43,899 bases of DNA. It comes from Spirochaetales bacterium (GTDB taxonomy: Bacteria > Spirochaetota > Spirochaetia > SZUA-6 > RPPD01). The notes under the pieces are model-generated. The model had not been told where the DNA came from. It did no database searches and was given only the letters and a program-made list of their open reading frames with translations. The DNA lies in NCBI GenBank assembly GCA_016934415.1, contig JAFGSW010000087.1, positions 1 to 43,899 of the forward strand, given 5' to 3'. Each line of letters starts with the position of its first letter. Position 1 is the stretch's first letter. Positions 25,890-34,814 of the stretch are shown here, one piece after another. The translations under genes were made by a program, and so were the position numbers.

Positions 25890-26555
25890 CTAATTCGTGT
25901 TGAACGCGGCGCTGTTGGCCGTGGAAGAAGTGGTAAAGTACGAACCGCTTATCACTGCGGTACCCGTCAACTGGATCGTCTGTAAAGCGGTCACCGCGAC
26001 GGTCACCCCGGTTTGGGCGGTATTCAAGGTTCCGCCCGGAAGAATATGGCTGGCCGCGCTGCCCGCCAGCGTAACGTCGTAGTCAGTTCCGCCGTTCGTG
26101 TAGCTGTGGTCGATAAAAACATTGAAATTGGTTGGATCCGGCGTATAATTCTGCCAGTTGACGGGGATGGTGGAGGCCGCATTGTACGAGCCGGCGGTGG
26201 GCGAGGATACGCTCGGCTGGGTGGGAATAGTCAGAGTCTCGTTGATATTCATATCGCCTTTTTGCACGACAATGGTGATGGACTGCCCCGGCGAGTACGT
26301 TCCGGAGGCTCCGTAAAGGTTCGCACCGATGTACGGCATAACGACTCCATTGACGGTTATCACCGCGTCAACGACGGGATTACTGCCCGCATCATCTACG
26401 TTAAAAAGAGCCACGTCGCCGAAGACGGGGGCGTTGTCCGCGACGAGGGCTTTGACCAGATAGGGGACGACTGTTCCCCCCCCGGGCGGCGGACAACTGG
26501 TGTTCACGAACAAAGCGCACAGACAAGCAACAGAGCAAAGCAATATTTTTTGCAT
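25890..26555 (-). CDS. Lipoprotein with beta-rich mature domain
   Basis: From ATG 26555 (AGGAGG 9 nt upstream; ATG 26561, 3 nt from it, is also possible) the product has 221 residues: a signal peptide, then the lipobox-like NTSC and a Pro/Gly-rich linker (PPPGGG). The mature part is Thr/Asn/Gly-rich with alternating beta-strands (TLTIPTQPSVSSPTAGSYN, DYDVTLAGSAASH), like two Ig-like sandwiches. It has no catalytic motif. It should be tethered to the outer membrane or surface. It stands alone between the IS and a frameshifted secreted gene, and a perfect hairpin follows it. Confidence 0.7.
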   Translation of the reverse strand: MQKILLCSVACLCALFVNTSCPPPGGGTVVPYLVKALVADNAPVFGDVALFNVDDAGSNPVVDAVITVNGVVMPYIGANLYGASGTYSPGQSITIVVQKGDMNINETLTIPTQPSVSSPTAGSYNAASTIPVNWQNYTPDPTNFNVFIDHSYTNGGTDYDVTLAGSAASHILPGGTLNTAQTGVTVAVTALQTIQLTGTAVISGSYFTTSSTANSAAFNTN

Positions 26556-26786
26556 GATCATTTTCCTCCTTATTTGGTTGGCTGCTGTCCTATGATGACA
26601 GTAAACATTATACCACTCCCCGAGCACTAGTCAATGTCATGCCCGAAGAATATTCGCTTTCACGTCGAGCTGGGGCGGGAGAAGATCAAGGGTCGCATCG
26701 CTTCGGGATTGCGCATAATCGACTTGAGCCGGTGATAAATCGGCGGTTTTGAAATCGCTTGAGCACCGCGGCACGGATTTCACTTG

Positions 26787-27861
26787 CTATCGCCGTAAAA
26801 AAACCGCCCGTTTCGCCGCGGTCGAGTAGTGTCCGGGCGAAACGGGCCACAGGAGAACTGAAATTGATATTACTTTTTTATATTTCACGCTTCCGCCCGC
26901 GATCTCACCGTAAGAGGTTTCGGGAGCCCCTATCCGGTAGTAGGGCGGGTTCCGGACCTTGAATTCGTCCAGATCGGATTCTCTGACCACGAAGCGGAAC
27001 CGTATGGACCTCCCCTCGAACGTCTGAAGAATTTCGACCGGCAGAGCCACGCTCTCTCCGTCGCTCACGATTCGCCCCAGGATCGTGCCATTGCCCTCAT
27101 CCAGAGCGGTGTAGCGATCGATGTCTGCGCCCGTCACCGCCTGCTGGGAGAGCACGCCCCCGACGCAGGTCAATGTCCCCGGATGGGCGATCTCGGTCGG
27201 CCCGAGCGAAGACGGGTCGATCGAGGGCAGTGAATTCTGGCCGATGCCGCCGATGCCGACGTATTTTTTCGTGTGTCCGGAGTGGGCCGTGCCGAACGCT
27301 TCGTCGTTTTGTTCCCGCCTCCAGAAAACGGGCCAGTTGAGGCGATTCGCGAATTTCACCTCTTCGGATGTCGCGTCCGCGGTGATTTGTTCGGACACCG
27401 CCACCGTGCTCCCCAGGCCGTCATTCTCGATATAACGGGCCGGTATGGGAAAGCATCCGGCGGGCGAAGAGTAAAAACCGCAGGCGGTATTGCCCGCGGC
27501 GTTGAAATTCAACACGGCCGTCCTCATCTCCGCCGCCGCCGCTTCAATGACATCCAGGGAAACCGGCGAGGCGCCGTTCAGGTTGACTCCGGTCATGCAA
27601 AACACGAAGGAGTCGTTGGGGTATTCGACGAACCCGGAAATCACGCAACTGCCGCTCCAGAGGGGAGCGTCCAGGGAATAGGAATTGCCCTGGAATTTGG
27701 CGGCGGAAAACGACGTACCGTTTCCGGTGACGCGCATGGACGTAAAAGCCAACGGCGGTATCGGGTTCGTCCCGTTGGCGTGATAAACACGGCCGGCGAG
27801 GGTTTTCTGAGAAAACCGACGTTGTCATGAGAATTAAAAAGACAGTGTGTTTGATTTTCAT
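26787..27861 (-). pseudogene. Secreted protein gene with one extra base near its signal peptide
   Basis: ATG 27861 (GGAG 10 nt upstream) starts a signal peptide MKIKHTVFLILMTTSVFS. After it, natural sequence continues only in another frame: AGRVYHANGTNPIPPLAF and on for about 320 residues to 26787. The whole span is 1075 nt, one base too many, and the jump fits an extra T in the TTTT run at 27803-27806. The body is Gly/Asn/Ser-rich and beta-like, with Cys residues as in exported proteins; no family recognised. The extra base sits inside a small palindrome (GGTTTTC/GAAAACC, 27801-27817). It could be an assembly error, decay, or a slippage site for phase variation. Confidence 0.65.
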
Positions 27862-28367
27862 ACGAATCGTACTCCTTCAAAAAGGGGTGCGGGAAACGAT
27901 CTTTCGTTCCCGCAATGGCGTCAATGTACAGAGTCGTTGCGGAGCTTGACATGATAAAACGCGACGGATTCCCGATACATCGCGCCCATTGGGGGCGGCG
28001 ATGGCCGGCTGTGCGGAGCTCTCCTGAAAAAGTATGTCTTGTGTCGCACTGTGACGAAACAGTCGACGGGCGGGCCGGAGGCGCGCCATGATATATCGTG
28101 ACAGCTTACGGAAAAGCGGAGTTGCGGATATCCGGGAGCACCGTGAAAGGAGGACCCATGGGGGGAGTCCCGTTGTCCCTCGCCGTCGTAGCGGGCGTTT
28201 TATCACGCGATCGTCCCGCGGGCGGCTTGCCGCCGAAAACGGGAACGATCATCCACAGGCGGCGCCTGGGAATCTCAGGCCGGGGGCGCCTTGGAAGAGC
28301 GGCGCCGATGATCGGCCGGATGAGTGTTCTTCAATCCCCATCGCGGTCGGACATTCTTGCTCCCGCG
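27862..28367. other. Intergenic region
   Basis: 506 nt between the frameshifted secreted gene and the GAF-dehydrogenase. On the plus strand an ATG at 28158 with a strong GGAGG site begins a short hydrophobic frame (MGGVPLSLAVVAGVLS) that soon turns Arg-rich and enters the 3' end of the neighbour antisense; I do not call it a gene. No structured RNA or repeat is evident. Confidence 0.4.
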
Positions 28368-30401
28368 TCACTCGAGTTGCTTAATGACGATCCTGCCGAA
28401 CCCTCCCTTGCTTGCCTCGGTAAAAAGTTTTTCCAGGTCGGAACTGTTCGACACCGTATGAAAGCCGCTCTTGCCGTTCATGATGATGGTATTGTCTATC
28501 ATTTGTTCGAGGTAACGCCTGATTTCATCATTGTCCATGATGTAGGCGAGTGATTGCGTATACGCATTCAGGGAGCCTCGATAAAACCCCTTTAATAAAA
28601 TGTTTTTCCGGATCAGGATATTGAAATCCAGGCGGATTTTTCTGTCCGTGATGCCTTCCATCGCGATGATGCCGCCCTGCTTCACAACCTTTAGCGCCAG
28701 ATCGATGTTTTGTCCGACGGCCGTGTCTCCGACGCACTCGAATACCATGTCGTACGATCCCGGGCTGCCCGTATTGATCAAATTCTCCGCGATTGACCTC
28801 TTGTAATCGTATGATCCATCTATGTTCTGATACGGGTCGATTGGAAACCGCGTCGCAAGGTCCATAAAACGATTGAGTTTTGCCGCGTTTCTCCCCGTCA
28901 CCACGATTCTCTTTTCCGGTATGCTGAAGACGCAATGCAGGAGGATCGCCAGGAGGTACGCCATCGTCCCCGACCCCAGGATGAGTATTTTCGGCTCCCG
29001 TATTTCCTTCTGAAGTTGCGGGGTATTCGCGTGGTTGGGATTACCGAGCATTCCCAGGCCTTTTACCATGATGTTGTTTTGGCTGATTTCCGTCTTGCCG
29101 ATGGCGGCGCCCTTGGGATTCGTCAAGATAAAGAGTGTCCGCGGCCGTGGTTCCTCGGCCGTTATCGTGTCGAAAATATTCGCAAGGCTGTCCCCGCCGA
29201 CATGGAAGTAGTTGAAATTTTCAGTGCCGAAAGGGGCCATATTAATGCGGATCACATCCCTCTCGAACCCGAATTCCGTGAGCATCTGGACGACGTTTGA
29301 CATCGGTTCCGTGAAGACGGCGTACGGCTCCAAGTCGGCATTGGGGATTTTCAGGACAAGGTCGGGGTAGTATTTATAGATGGTGCGGAGCGACCCCGGG
29401 GCGTTGCTCGCCATGAAGCGGGCGCTGGGACAGTAGTTTTCTCCGTAATTGCCCCGGCACACCGGGCATGTCCCGCACGGGATGAGCGGGATGACGACCA
29501 CCTTGTCCTTCTGCTGGATGGCGCCCCCGTTTTTATATTTATGTTCGCCCACAACCTGGTACACTTCCCCCGTCGTTTCGTGTCCGAGCACCATGGGCAG
29601 GCGCTCGTCGAGTTTTTTTCGCGATTTCTTGTGCTCGAAATAATAGATGTCGCTGTGACAAATCGCGGTCAGGCTGTGGCTGATGATCACCTCGCCCGTC
29701 TTGTTCCGCTCGAATTTCGAGGGTCTGCTCCGGGGGACACGGTACTCAATTTCCTCTATGCCCGGCTGCAGCTCCTTGCCGTTCTCGATGAGTTCCTGGA
29801 GGATGGGGGAGATCGCCGTGCCGATTTGGATGAGCAGGTTCTCGTCGCTTTTCTCGTACGCGCCCGTTTTTTTGTTTTCGACCTTTAGGATCCCGATGAC
29901 CTTCGTGTCGTCTCGGCTGTCGAAGACGGGGACGCCGAGCATGCATCTGAAAAGCTCGCTCGGCCGTTTCTGCCAGACATACTCATCCCATCGGCCCATA
30001 TGTCCCGGCTGGATGTTGATCTTGTCGTATGTGGAGATATAGAAGGCCTCGCCCGTGGTGGCGATCCGGCCCGTGATGCCGTCGTACTTCTCCCCGGTTT
30101 CCGTAATGCGGTACGAGTGCTCCTCCAGACTCCCGACTTTCTCGGGATTCATCCTTTGGCCGTCGGGATGGTTCGTGGGCAGTTTTCCGGCGACCAGGCA
30201 GACGCGGGGATTATCACCTATTTTCGTGGTTTTGACGAACAGGGCGCACACGTCCGATTCAAGAACGGCGGCGCAGAATTCGACCAGTTTTTGGTAAAAG
30301 TCCCTCCTTTCGACGCTCCGCAGCCAGTTGATGCATATGGAAAACAGCCGCTCCTCGAGTACCGTTGTAGAATTCGTATCTTTTGCCTTTTGCTGGTCCA
30401 T
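28368..30401 (-). CDS. GAF domain fused to zinc-dependent medium-chain dehydrogenase
   Basis: 677 residues from ATG 30401 (GAGGAG 5 nt upstream). Residues about 15-205 form a GAF domain (YQKLVEFCAAVLESDVCALFV, GITGRIATTGEAF, LGVPVFDSRDDTKVIGILKV). From about 230 on it is a medium-chain (zinc alcohol) dehydrogenase: catalytic zinc Cys248 in AICHSD, GHE 273-275, structural-zinc Cys309/312/315/324, and Rossmann GSGTM at 476-480. Between the EPMSN helix and the Rossmann fold there are about 95 extra residues (372-468), longer than usual. The GAF part could sense a small molecule or redox state and control the dehydrogenase; substrate unknown. It follows the membrane protein 30422-31489 by 20 nt, a two-gene operon. 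I know no named family with this order. Confidence 0.85.
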   Translation of the reverse strand: MDQQKAKDTNSTTVLEERLFSICINWLRSVERRDFYQKLVEFCAAVLESDVCALFVKTTKIGDNPRVCLVAGKLPTNHPDGQRMNPEKVGSLEEHSYRITETGEKYDGITGRIATTGEAFYISTYDKINIQPGHMGRWDEYVWQKRPSELFRCMLGVPVFDSRDDTKVIGILKVENKKTGAYEKSDENLLIQIGTAISPILQELIENGKELQPGIEEIEYRVPRSRPSKFERNKTGEVIISHSLTAICHSDIYYFEHKKSRKKLDERLPMVLGHETTGEVYQVVGEHKYKNGGAIQQKDKVVVIPLIPCGTCPVCRGNYGENYCPSARFMASNAPGSLRTIYKYYPDLVLKIPNADLEPYAVFTEPMSNVVQMLTEFGFERDVIRINMAPFGTENFNYFHVGGDSLANIFDTITAEEPRPRTLFILTNPKGAAIGKTEISQNNIMVKGLGMLGNPNHANTPQLQKEIREPKILILGSGTMAYLLAILLHCVFSIPEKRIVVTGRNAAKLNRFMDLATRFPIDPYQNIDGSYDYKRSIAENLINTGSPGSYDMVFECVGDTAVGQNIDLALKVVKQGGIIAMEGITDRKIRLDFNILIRKNILLKGFYRGSLNAYTQSLAYIMDNDEIRRYLEQMIDNTIIMNGKSGFHTVSNSSDLEKLFTEASKGGFGRIVIKQLE

Positions 30402-30421
30402 GAAGGCTCCTCTATCGATGA

Positions 30422-31489
30422 TCAACATTCTTCCCAATATGTTTGCGCTATCATTGTCGCGCTTTCCCACGGCTCCTCAAAATGATAGCGTAAATATTGA
30501 TGGAAAATATCGGACGACGGATTATTCGTTTTCATGACGATGATTGAAAAACACCGAAAAGCTTCAATTTGATACGGATACGGATTGAGGAACATTCTGT
30601 CCGAGGTCGCTATCGCGAATACCGTCGGCGTGCCTCTGTAAAATTTAATTGCGTCTTTTTGAACGCCGATTCTCTTCAGGTAGGCGACGTTCATTTTAAT
30701 CTCATTCGGTATTTCCCCCTCGTTTCGCTTCTCCTGGTTGGCGCGCAGATTTGCGATTTCCGGATCGGTCATCATGATGCGTAGGTCGCACCCGCCGCAT
30801 TCCGCGATGTTTTCTATCGTTTTCCTGCCGTCGAAGTGAAGCGTCACCGCGTCCAAAAAGCCCTTTATCGACGATGACGTTATCCAGATCCTCGCGCCCG
30901 GTTCCTTTTTAAACGCTTTCTGTACTTCCGCGTCCATGGACGGCGCGAAACTCTCCAGCGCCTGGGAACGGTTGATATGGATGTTTTCAACCCCGTATTT
31001 CGTGCCCGAGGCGAGGAGGGAGAAACCCGGAGCTATTTTTCGTATCTGGTCTTGGGTCGCGTTTTGTTCTTTTGAAACGCTTTCCGAAAGTTGTTTCAGA
31101 TGCGCTATTACTTCATCGGTTGTTTCAACAAATGATTTCTTCAGATCTGATTTCAAAGTTTCATCAATGGTTTTATAGTTTTCGTCTATCAATGATTCCA
31201 GCTTTTTCAGGCTGTTGTCAAAAGATTCGGTGACCGCTGATTCCGTCGTTTTTTTAATCGATTGACCCGTAATCGAATTTACGTATTTGGAAAGGAAAAA
31301 CGTTACAAAACTCGACGGCGCGACCGTCAAGCCGATACTGCGGATTACCTGATTGGCAACGTCGCCGACCGGAAGAAAGAAAGAGAGAATGACGGTTAAT
31401 CCGCCCACGAGCGCCAGGGACCACAATATTGAATTCCTGAGCAATTTCGCGTTTTTCACCTCATCGGAAAATTCTTTTTTTTTGGCCAT
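30422..31489 (-). CDS. Membrane coiled-coil protein with C-terminal PLD-like domain
   Basis: 355 residues from ATG 31489 (AAGGAG 5 nt upstream). Two hydrophobic segments (about 21-40 and 46-68) anchor it; a coiled-coil-like stretch follows (about 78-150: KKTTESAVTESF, LDENYK-like heptads, LKQLSESVSK). Residues about 195-345 look like a phospholipase-D-type fold: GARIWITSSSIKGF, then CDLRIMMTDPEIANLR, IKFYRGTPTVFAIATSDRM, and YLRYHFEEPWES. The HKD catalytic motif is missing, so enzymatic activity is doubtful; a binding or sensing role is more likely. Membership is inferred from pattern memory. The gene is 20 nt upstream of the GAF-dehydrogenase and probably works with it. Confidence 0.75.
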   Translation of the reverse strand: MAKKKEFSDEVKNAKLLRNSILWSLALVGGLTVILSFFLPVGDVANQVIRSIGLTVAPSSFVTFFLSKYVNSITGQSIKKTTESAVTESFDNSLKKLESLIDENYKTIDETLKSDLKKSFVETTDEVIAHLKQLSESVSKEQNATQDQIRKIAPGFSLLASGTKYGVENIHINRSQALESFAPSMDAEVQKAFKKEPGARIWITSSSIKGFLDAVTLHFDGRKTIENIAECGGCDLRIMMTDPEIANLRANQEKRNEGEIPNEIKMNVAYLKRIGVQKDAIKFYRGTPTVFAIATSDRMFLNPYPYQIEAFRCFSIIVMKTNNPSSDIFHQYLRYHFEEPWESATMIAQTYWEEC

Positions 31490-32028
31490 GAAGATCTCCT
31501 TTGCCGGTCCATACAAATGTCATACAGGCAAGTAAGGTTCTTTACTATGAGTGGGATGAAGCCTGCTCATCCAAGCACGAGCCGGTTTTAAACGTCATTG
31601 AAGTGAAAAATCCGAAAATTATGCGGATCGCATTTCACCTTGTGTAACTTATCGTCACCATTTCGCCAATCTTGATTTTTTTTCATGCATAACGCCAAAT
31701 TGTCTGCTTCCGGCGCACACGTCATCGCGGGCCGTTTTTTTCTCCGTTTCGTGACGGGATTTTCTTTACATGGCATCGGCCCGTGGAAGAGCAGGCTCTG
31801 TCCGGCGTCACATCGACATCGCGAGTACGATAGAAAGAAGAGAGAGTGTGAATACGCATATGCCTCGTATCTCGGAGTGCGGCGCCAAGCGGTTTTTAAG
31901 CGGCCGCAGGCGACTCGCCGTCCCGGCTGGAGGAATGGACGCCGTGAATCCCTGGACAAGGGAACACGAAAAGAGTTATATGAGGCAACGTACCAACAAT
32001 CGTCTCAATCGGGTGGAAGGAGAACTGT
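31490..32028. other. Divergent intergenic region
   Basis: 539 nt between the minus-strand membrane-protein gene (start 31489) and the plus-strand lipoprotein gene (start 32029). It must hold both promoters. Several short frames exist but none has a ribosome site plus protein-like sequence. No repeat or hairpin stands out. Confidence 0.4.
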
Positions 32029-32646
32029 ATGAAAAAGATACTCTTCGCGCTCGCAGCAGTCATCATCGTCCTCTCCTGCCGGGCGTCGGAAGACACGGAC
32101 CGTGAGGGATACTATTACGATAAATTCCGGGGCGACGATTCTTCCATTATAAACCTGACGCAGTACGAATCGTTTTTGAAATGCCTGAATCAATTCGACT
32201 TCGGTCGGTATCGCGGCACCGCGATAACTTTTTCCGTAAACGCGCCGAACGATTTTGTCGCGAGTCAGATATCAGCCATGATGAAATCCGTCTGCGAAAA
32301 AAACGACGTCGCTATCGTCGTTCCCCGCTCCGACGGTCGGGGCCGCCGCCTCGACAAGCCGGCCGAAGCGTACGACCTCCAGCTCAACGCCATCTGCGGC
32401 GGCTACCATTTTTACGACGGGCTGTTCGTTAAAAATTATACGTCGATTACTAGGCTCATCCTCGTTGAAAATGACCTGGGAAAAAATCATGTTTCCAATT
32501 ACGACAGCGGGTATCGGGAATACCGCTACGGCACCGTGGAGCTCGCCGACGCGTTCAAGGTGTTTTTCTTCGCCCTGCTCCTTCTCATCGCCGCCGTATT
32601 TCTGGTGAAGGCGGTCATCCTGCGGAAAAAGAATTCCGCCGCTTAG
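32029..32646 (+). CDS. Lipoprotein with C-terminal membrane segment
   Basis: 205 residues. GGAGA lies 6 nt before ATG 32029. Signal MKKILFALAAVIIVLSC has the lipobox VLSC with Cys at residue 17. A mixed alpha/beta region follows with no known signature. A strong hydrophobic helix (about 175-195, FFFALLLLIAAVFLV) ends in RKKNSAA, so the protein would be anchored at both ends. It starts a likely operon: rfbC begins 9 nt after its stop, then the small membrane-protein gene at 33254. Confidence 0.75.
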   Translation: MKKILFALAAVIIVLSCRASEDTDREGYYYDKFRGDDSSIINLTQYESFLKCLNQFDFGRYRGTAITFSVNAPNDFVASQISAMMKSVCEKNDVAIVVPRSDGRGRRLDKPAEAYDLQLNAICGGYHFYDGLFVKNYTSITRLILVENDLGKNHVSNYDSGYREYRYGTVELADAFKVFFFALLLLIAAVFLVKAVILRKKNSAA

Positions 32647-32655
32647 GGTGCGCAC

Positions 32656-33219
32656 ATGCTTTCAGTGAAGCGCACCGATCTTCCCGGCGTCCTCGTGCTT
32701 GAGTTCGCGAAGAACCGGGACAACCGCGGCGGAAAGCAGGTTTCATTTTCCGAGCGGGAGCTCGGGGCGGCGGGCATCCGCGTCCGTTTCGTGGAAGAGA
32801 TCATTTACAGTCCGAGAAAGGCCGGTACGCTCTACGGTATTCATTTCCAGAACGAGCCGAAAGCGCAGACGAAGCTCATCTACTGCCTCAAGGGACGGGG
32901 GCGGGATTTCGCCGTGGACTTGCGGAAGGGCTCGCCCGCCTACGGGCGCTGGGCGAGCATCGAGCTTTCTCCGGACCGGAGGAACCAGGTGCTCATCCCG
33001 AAGGGGTTCGGCCACGCCTTCCTTTCATTGGAGGACGACACCGAGGCCGTGTTCCGGGTGGACGAATACATGGATCCGGCGCTGCAGCGGGCGATTTCTT
33101 TTCGCGATCCAGAGCTCGGCATTCCGTTCGGTGTCGAAGATCCGGTGCTGGCGGACTATGACGCCGCCGCGCCGTTGTTACGGGATTCGGACTGCAATTT
33201 CGTGTATAAGGTTCCTTGA
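32656..33219 (+). CDS. rfbC: dTDP-4-dehydrorhamnose 3,5-epimerase family protein
   Basis: 187 residues, the normal size of RmlC/RfbC. Its cupin barrel converts dTDP-4-keto-6-deoxyglucose to the rhamnose precursor in surface polysaccharide synthesis. GIHFQ (His63 as catalytic base), VDLR (Asp88), GFGHAF (118-122) and Tyr138 are seen. The usual FxDxRG opening is present as NRDNRGG. No rhamnose neighbour genes (rmlA, B or D) are in the window, so the sugar could differ. It follows the lipoprotein gene by 9 nt and precedes a small membrane protein. Substrate assignment within the family is not certain. Confidence 0.9.
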   Translation: MLSVKRTDLPGVLVLEFAKNRDNRGGKQVSFSERELGAAGIRVRFVEEIIYSPRKAGTLYGIHFQNEPKAQTKLIYCLKGRGRDFAVDLRKGSPAYGRWASIELSPDRRNQVLIPKGFGHAFLSLEDDTEAVFRVDEYMDPALQRAISFRDPELGIPFGVEDPVLADYDAAAPLLRDSDCNFVYKVP

Positions 33220-33253
33220 GACATTTTTTGGCGCAGTATGGTATCATCGCCCA

Positions 33254-33679
33254 ATGGATGAGATGAAATTCATCAGGCACAGGGCCGAAGCGATGACCGA
33301 CCCCCAGCTTCTCAGATGCATCGGGGATGGTCCGGATTCCTACCGGCCGGGCGTTTTCGAGCTCTACCTGGCGGAAGCCGGGAAGCGGGGATTGGAGACG
33401 GCCGGCCTCTTGGAAAAGGCGGCCAGAGTTACAAGGCGGGAAGAGCTTAAAAAAACGATCACCGATTATATGTACGCCGCCGTTCCCGTTTTCGGAGTTT
33501 TCCTCTTTTTCATTCGATCGGTCCAGCTCATCCGCCACCGGACGGGTGTGAAAACGATCGAGGAAGCGAGGCGCCGCCATTTCATCCGCCAGTGGCGGCT
33601 CTCCGTCGTGTCGTTCTTTACCACCGCCGTGCTCGTCGGAATTATCATATTCGGAGGATCGACCGAGGTTTTTTTCTAG
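33254..33679 (+). CDS. Small membrane protein
   Basis: 141 residues from ATG 33254, 34 nt after rfbC. The N-terminal half is helical and charged (SYRPGVFELYLAEAGKRGLE), of the kind seen at the front of small membrane proteins with a Tyr-x-Pro-x-Ala-x-Glu theme. Two membrane segments follow (about 75-91 and 118-134). Function unknown. It is the last gene of the lipoprotein-rfbC unit, and its ribosome site is poor. Confidence 0.65.
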   Translation: MDEMKFIRHRAEAMTDPQLLRCIGDGPDSYRPGVFELYLAEAGKRGLETAGLLEKAARVTRREELKKTITDYMYAAVPVFGVFLFFIRSVQLIRHRTGVKTIEEARRRHFIRQWRLSVVSFFTTAVLVGIIIFGGSTEVFF

Positions 33680-33766
33680 CGGCTGACGATTCGGCGGGAT
33701 GTCCCCGCGCCGAATAATTCGTGATGTGCGCCTTTGTTGAAAAACTGAGATCTTCGGGAGGATCAC

Positions 33767-33967
33767 ATGTCGGTCAAATGCGAAATCCGATTATCCGACA
33801 GCGATCAGGGTCTCGAGGCCGAACTGGAATTCGTCGTTTTCGCCAATGCCGCGCCGCATGTCATCTATAATAACCAGATCGGATTCCTGGAAAATCCCAA
33901 AGGCGCGAGAGTCTACCATGAACAGCAATGCAAAACCCTCTGGTTCGTCATTCGCAGAACAATGTAA
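33767..33967 (+). CDS. Small hypothetical protein
   Basis: 66 residues. GGGAGG lies 5 nt upstream of ATG 33767. No signal or membrane segment. The sequence looks like a beta-rich fragment (LEAELEFVVFANAAPHVIYN). It could be a real small protein or the front of a broken gene, since its last ten residues are less protein-like. Confidence 0.45.
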   Translation: MSVKCEIRLSDSDQGLEAELEFVVFANAAPHVIYNNQIGFLENPKGARVYHEQQCKTLWFVIRRTM

Positions 33968-34040
33968 GCCTCGTCTTCTTTTTATACGGGGCCCCGGAGG
34001 CGTGGAGTTCGCGGAGAAGATAACCGTGAAATGACGCGGC

Positions 34041-34472
34041 TCAGCCGGGCGCCGAGAGTTTTTCTTTCTTGCAGTTGAAGCAGTACGTATCCTTGTAGGT
34101 GTTGTGGTAACCGCAGTTCGGGCAGGTCCAGGGTTCGACCGGCGCTTGCTCCCGGGGCGCCCGCACGGGCTCCGCCGCGGCCGGGATCGGTCCGGTTGCG
34201 GCCGGGAACGCGCGAAAGGGCAGGGCCTTGACGACGAAGACCATCGTCATGATCCCCGCACCGGCCCCGAGCAGGGCGGGGAAAATCGCCAGATAAATCG
34301 CGTCTTCGCCCATGTCGGCAAGGAGAAAAATCCCGGCGATGAGGCCGAGGATCTCACCCGTGAACCAGGCGCCGATGACGAGTCCCTGGTACATCCCCCG
34401 TTTATATCCTTTTTTTTCGGCCCACCGGCCGATCTGTTTCGAAAATAACACGATGACGAGAATGTCCAACAT
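34041..34472 (-). CDS. Small membrane protein with zinc ribbon
   Basis: 143 residues from ATG 34472 (AAGGAG 5 nt upstream; a further ATG at 34529 has no site). Two or three membrane segments (about 28-48 and 58-80) are followed by an Ala/Pro linker and a C-terminal zinc ribbon, WTCPNCGYHN...YCFNCKK (CxxC, 10 residues, CxxC). Such small proteins are common and unassigned; the ribbon probably binds a partner in the cytoplasm. Confidence 0.75.
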   Translation of the reverse strand: MLDILVIVLFSKQIGRWAEKKGYKRGMYQGLVIGAWFTGEILGLIAGIFLLADMGEDAIYLAIFPALLGAGAGIMTMVFVVKALPFRAFPAATGPIPAAAEPVRAPREQAPVEPWTCPNCGYHNTYKDTYCFNCKKEKLSAPG

Positions 34473-34619
34473 GGCTGCTCCTTCCTTCCGTGCGCCCGCC
34501 GGCGTCTTTGTGTGCACTGACGATTCCAAATCATAATTGAGGTCGATGCATTACGCAAGCAGAAAACGGCGCATGCTCAAAGGGTGAAGGCGAAAAGTGT
34601 GAAAGCGAGAAAGTTTTTT

Positions 34620-34650
34620 ATCCGCGTCCCATCCGCTTTCATCCGCAGTT
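34620..34650 (+). repeat. ATCCGC-beat repeat, copy A
   Basis: ATCCGCGTCCC, ATCCGCTTTC and ATCCGCAGTT follow one another (steps 11 and 10 nt), then a T/C-rich tail. Same family as copies at 35421, 35689 and 39191. Confidence 0.6.
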
Positions 34651-34702
34651 TTCCTTCTCTTTCTCCCTTCCCTCTCCTCACCCGTGTTTTCCACAACAGC
34701 TG

Positions 34703-34762
34703 ATGGTGAGCCTGTCCTGAGCCGCATCGGAGCATGTATGCTCCGATGCCAGTCGAAGGATG
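34703..34762. repeat. TTCGAC/GCTCAG-type dispersed repeat with internal 12-bp hairpin
   Basis: GGTGAGCCTGTCCTGAGC at the left and CAGTCGAAGGATGG at the right flank GCATCGGAGCAT-GT-ATGCTCCGATGC (34724-34749), an exact inverted repeat. A short relative is at 24143. Such elements look like small non-coding mobile or recombination sequences. Confidence 0.55.
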
Positions 34763-34814
34763 GTTCCCTCGATGCGTAACGAAAGGCGGTCAACTGCAGG
34801 TTCCCTCCCCGCAG

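Larger units (their letters stand above)
34473..34814. other. Intergenic region with dispersed repeats and a perfect hairpin
   Basis: 342 nt without a gene. It contains an ATCCGC-beat repeat (34620-34650), and a diverged TTCGAC/GCTCAG-type repeat (34703-34762) enclosing a perfect 12-bp hairpin (34724-34749). Confidence 0.6.

Noticed and set aside
28158-28553. Plus-strand frame with a strong GGAGG site and hydrophobic start (MGGVPLSLAVV)
   Set aside because: It turns Arg-rich after about 20 residues and runs antisense through the dehydrogenase gene; no protein-like body.
30422-31489. Active phospholipase D
   Set aside because: The HKD motif is absent, so only a PLD-like fold is suggested.
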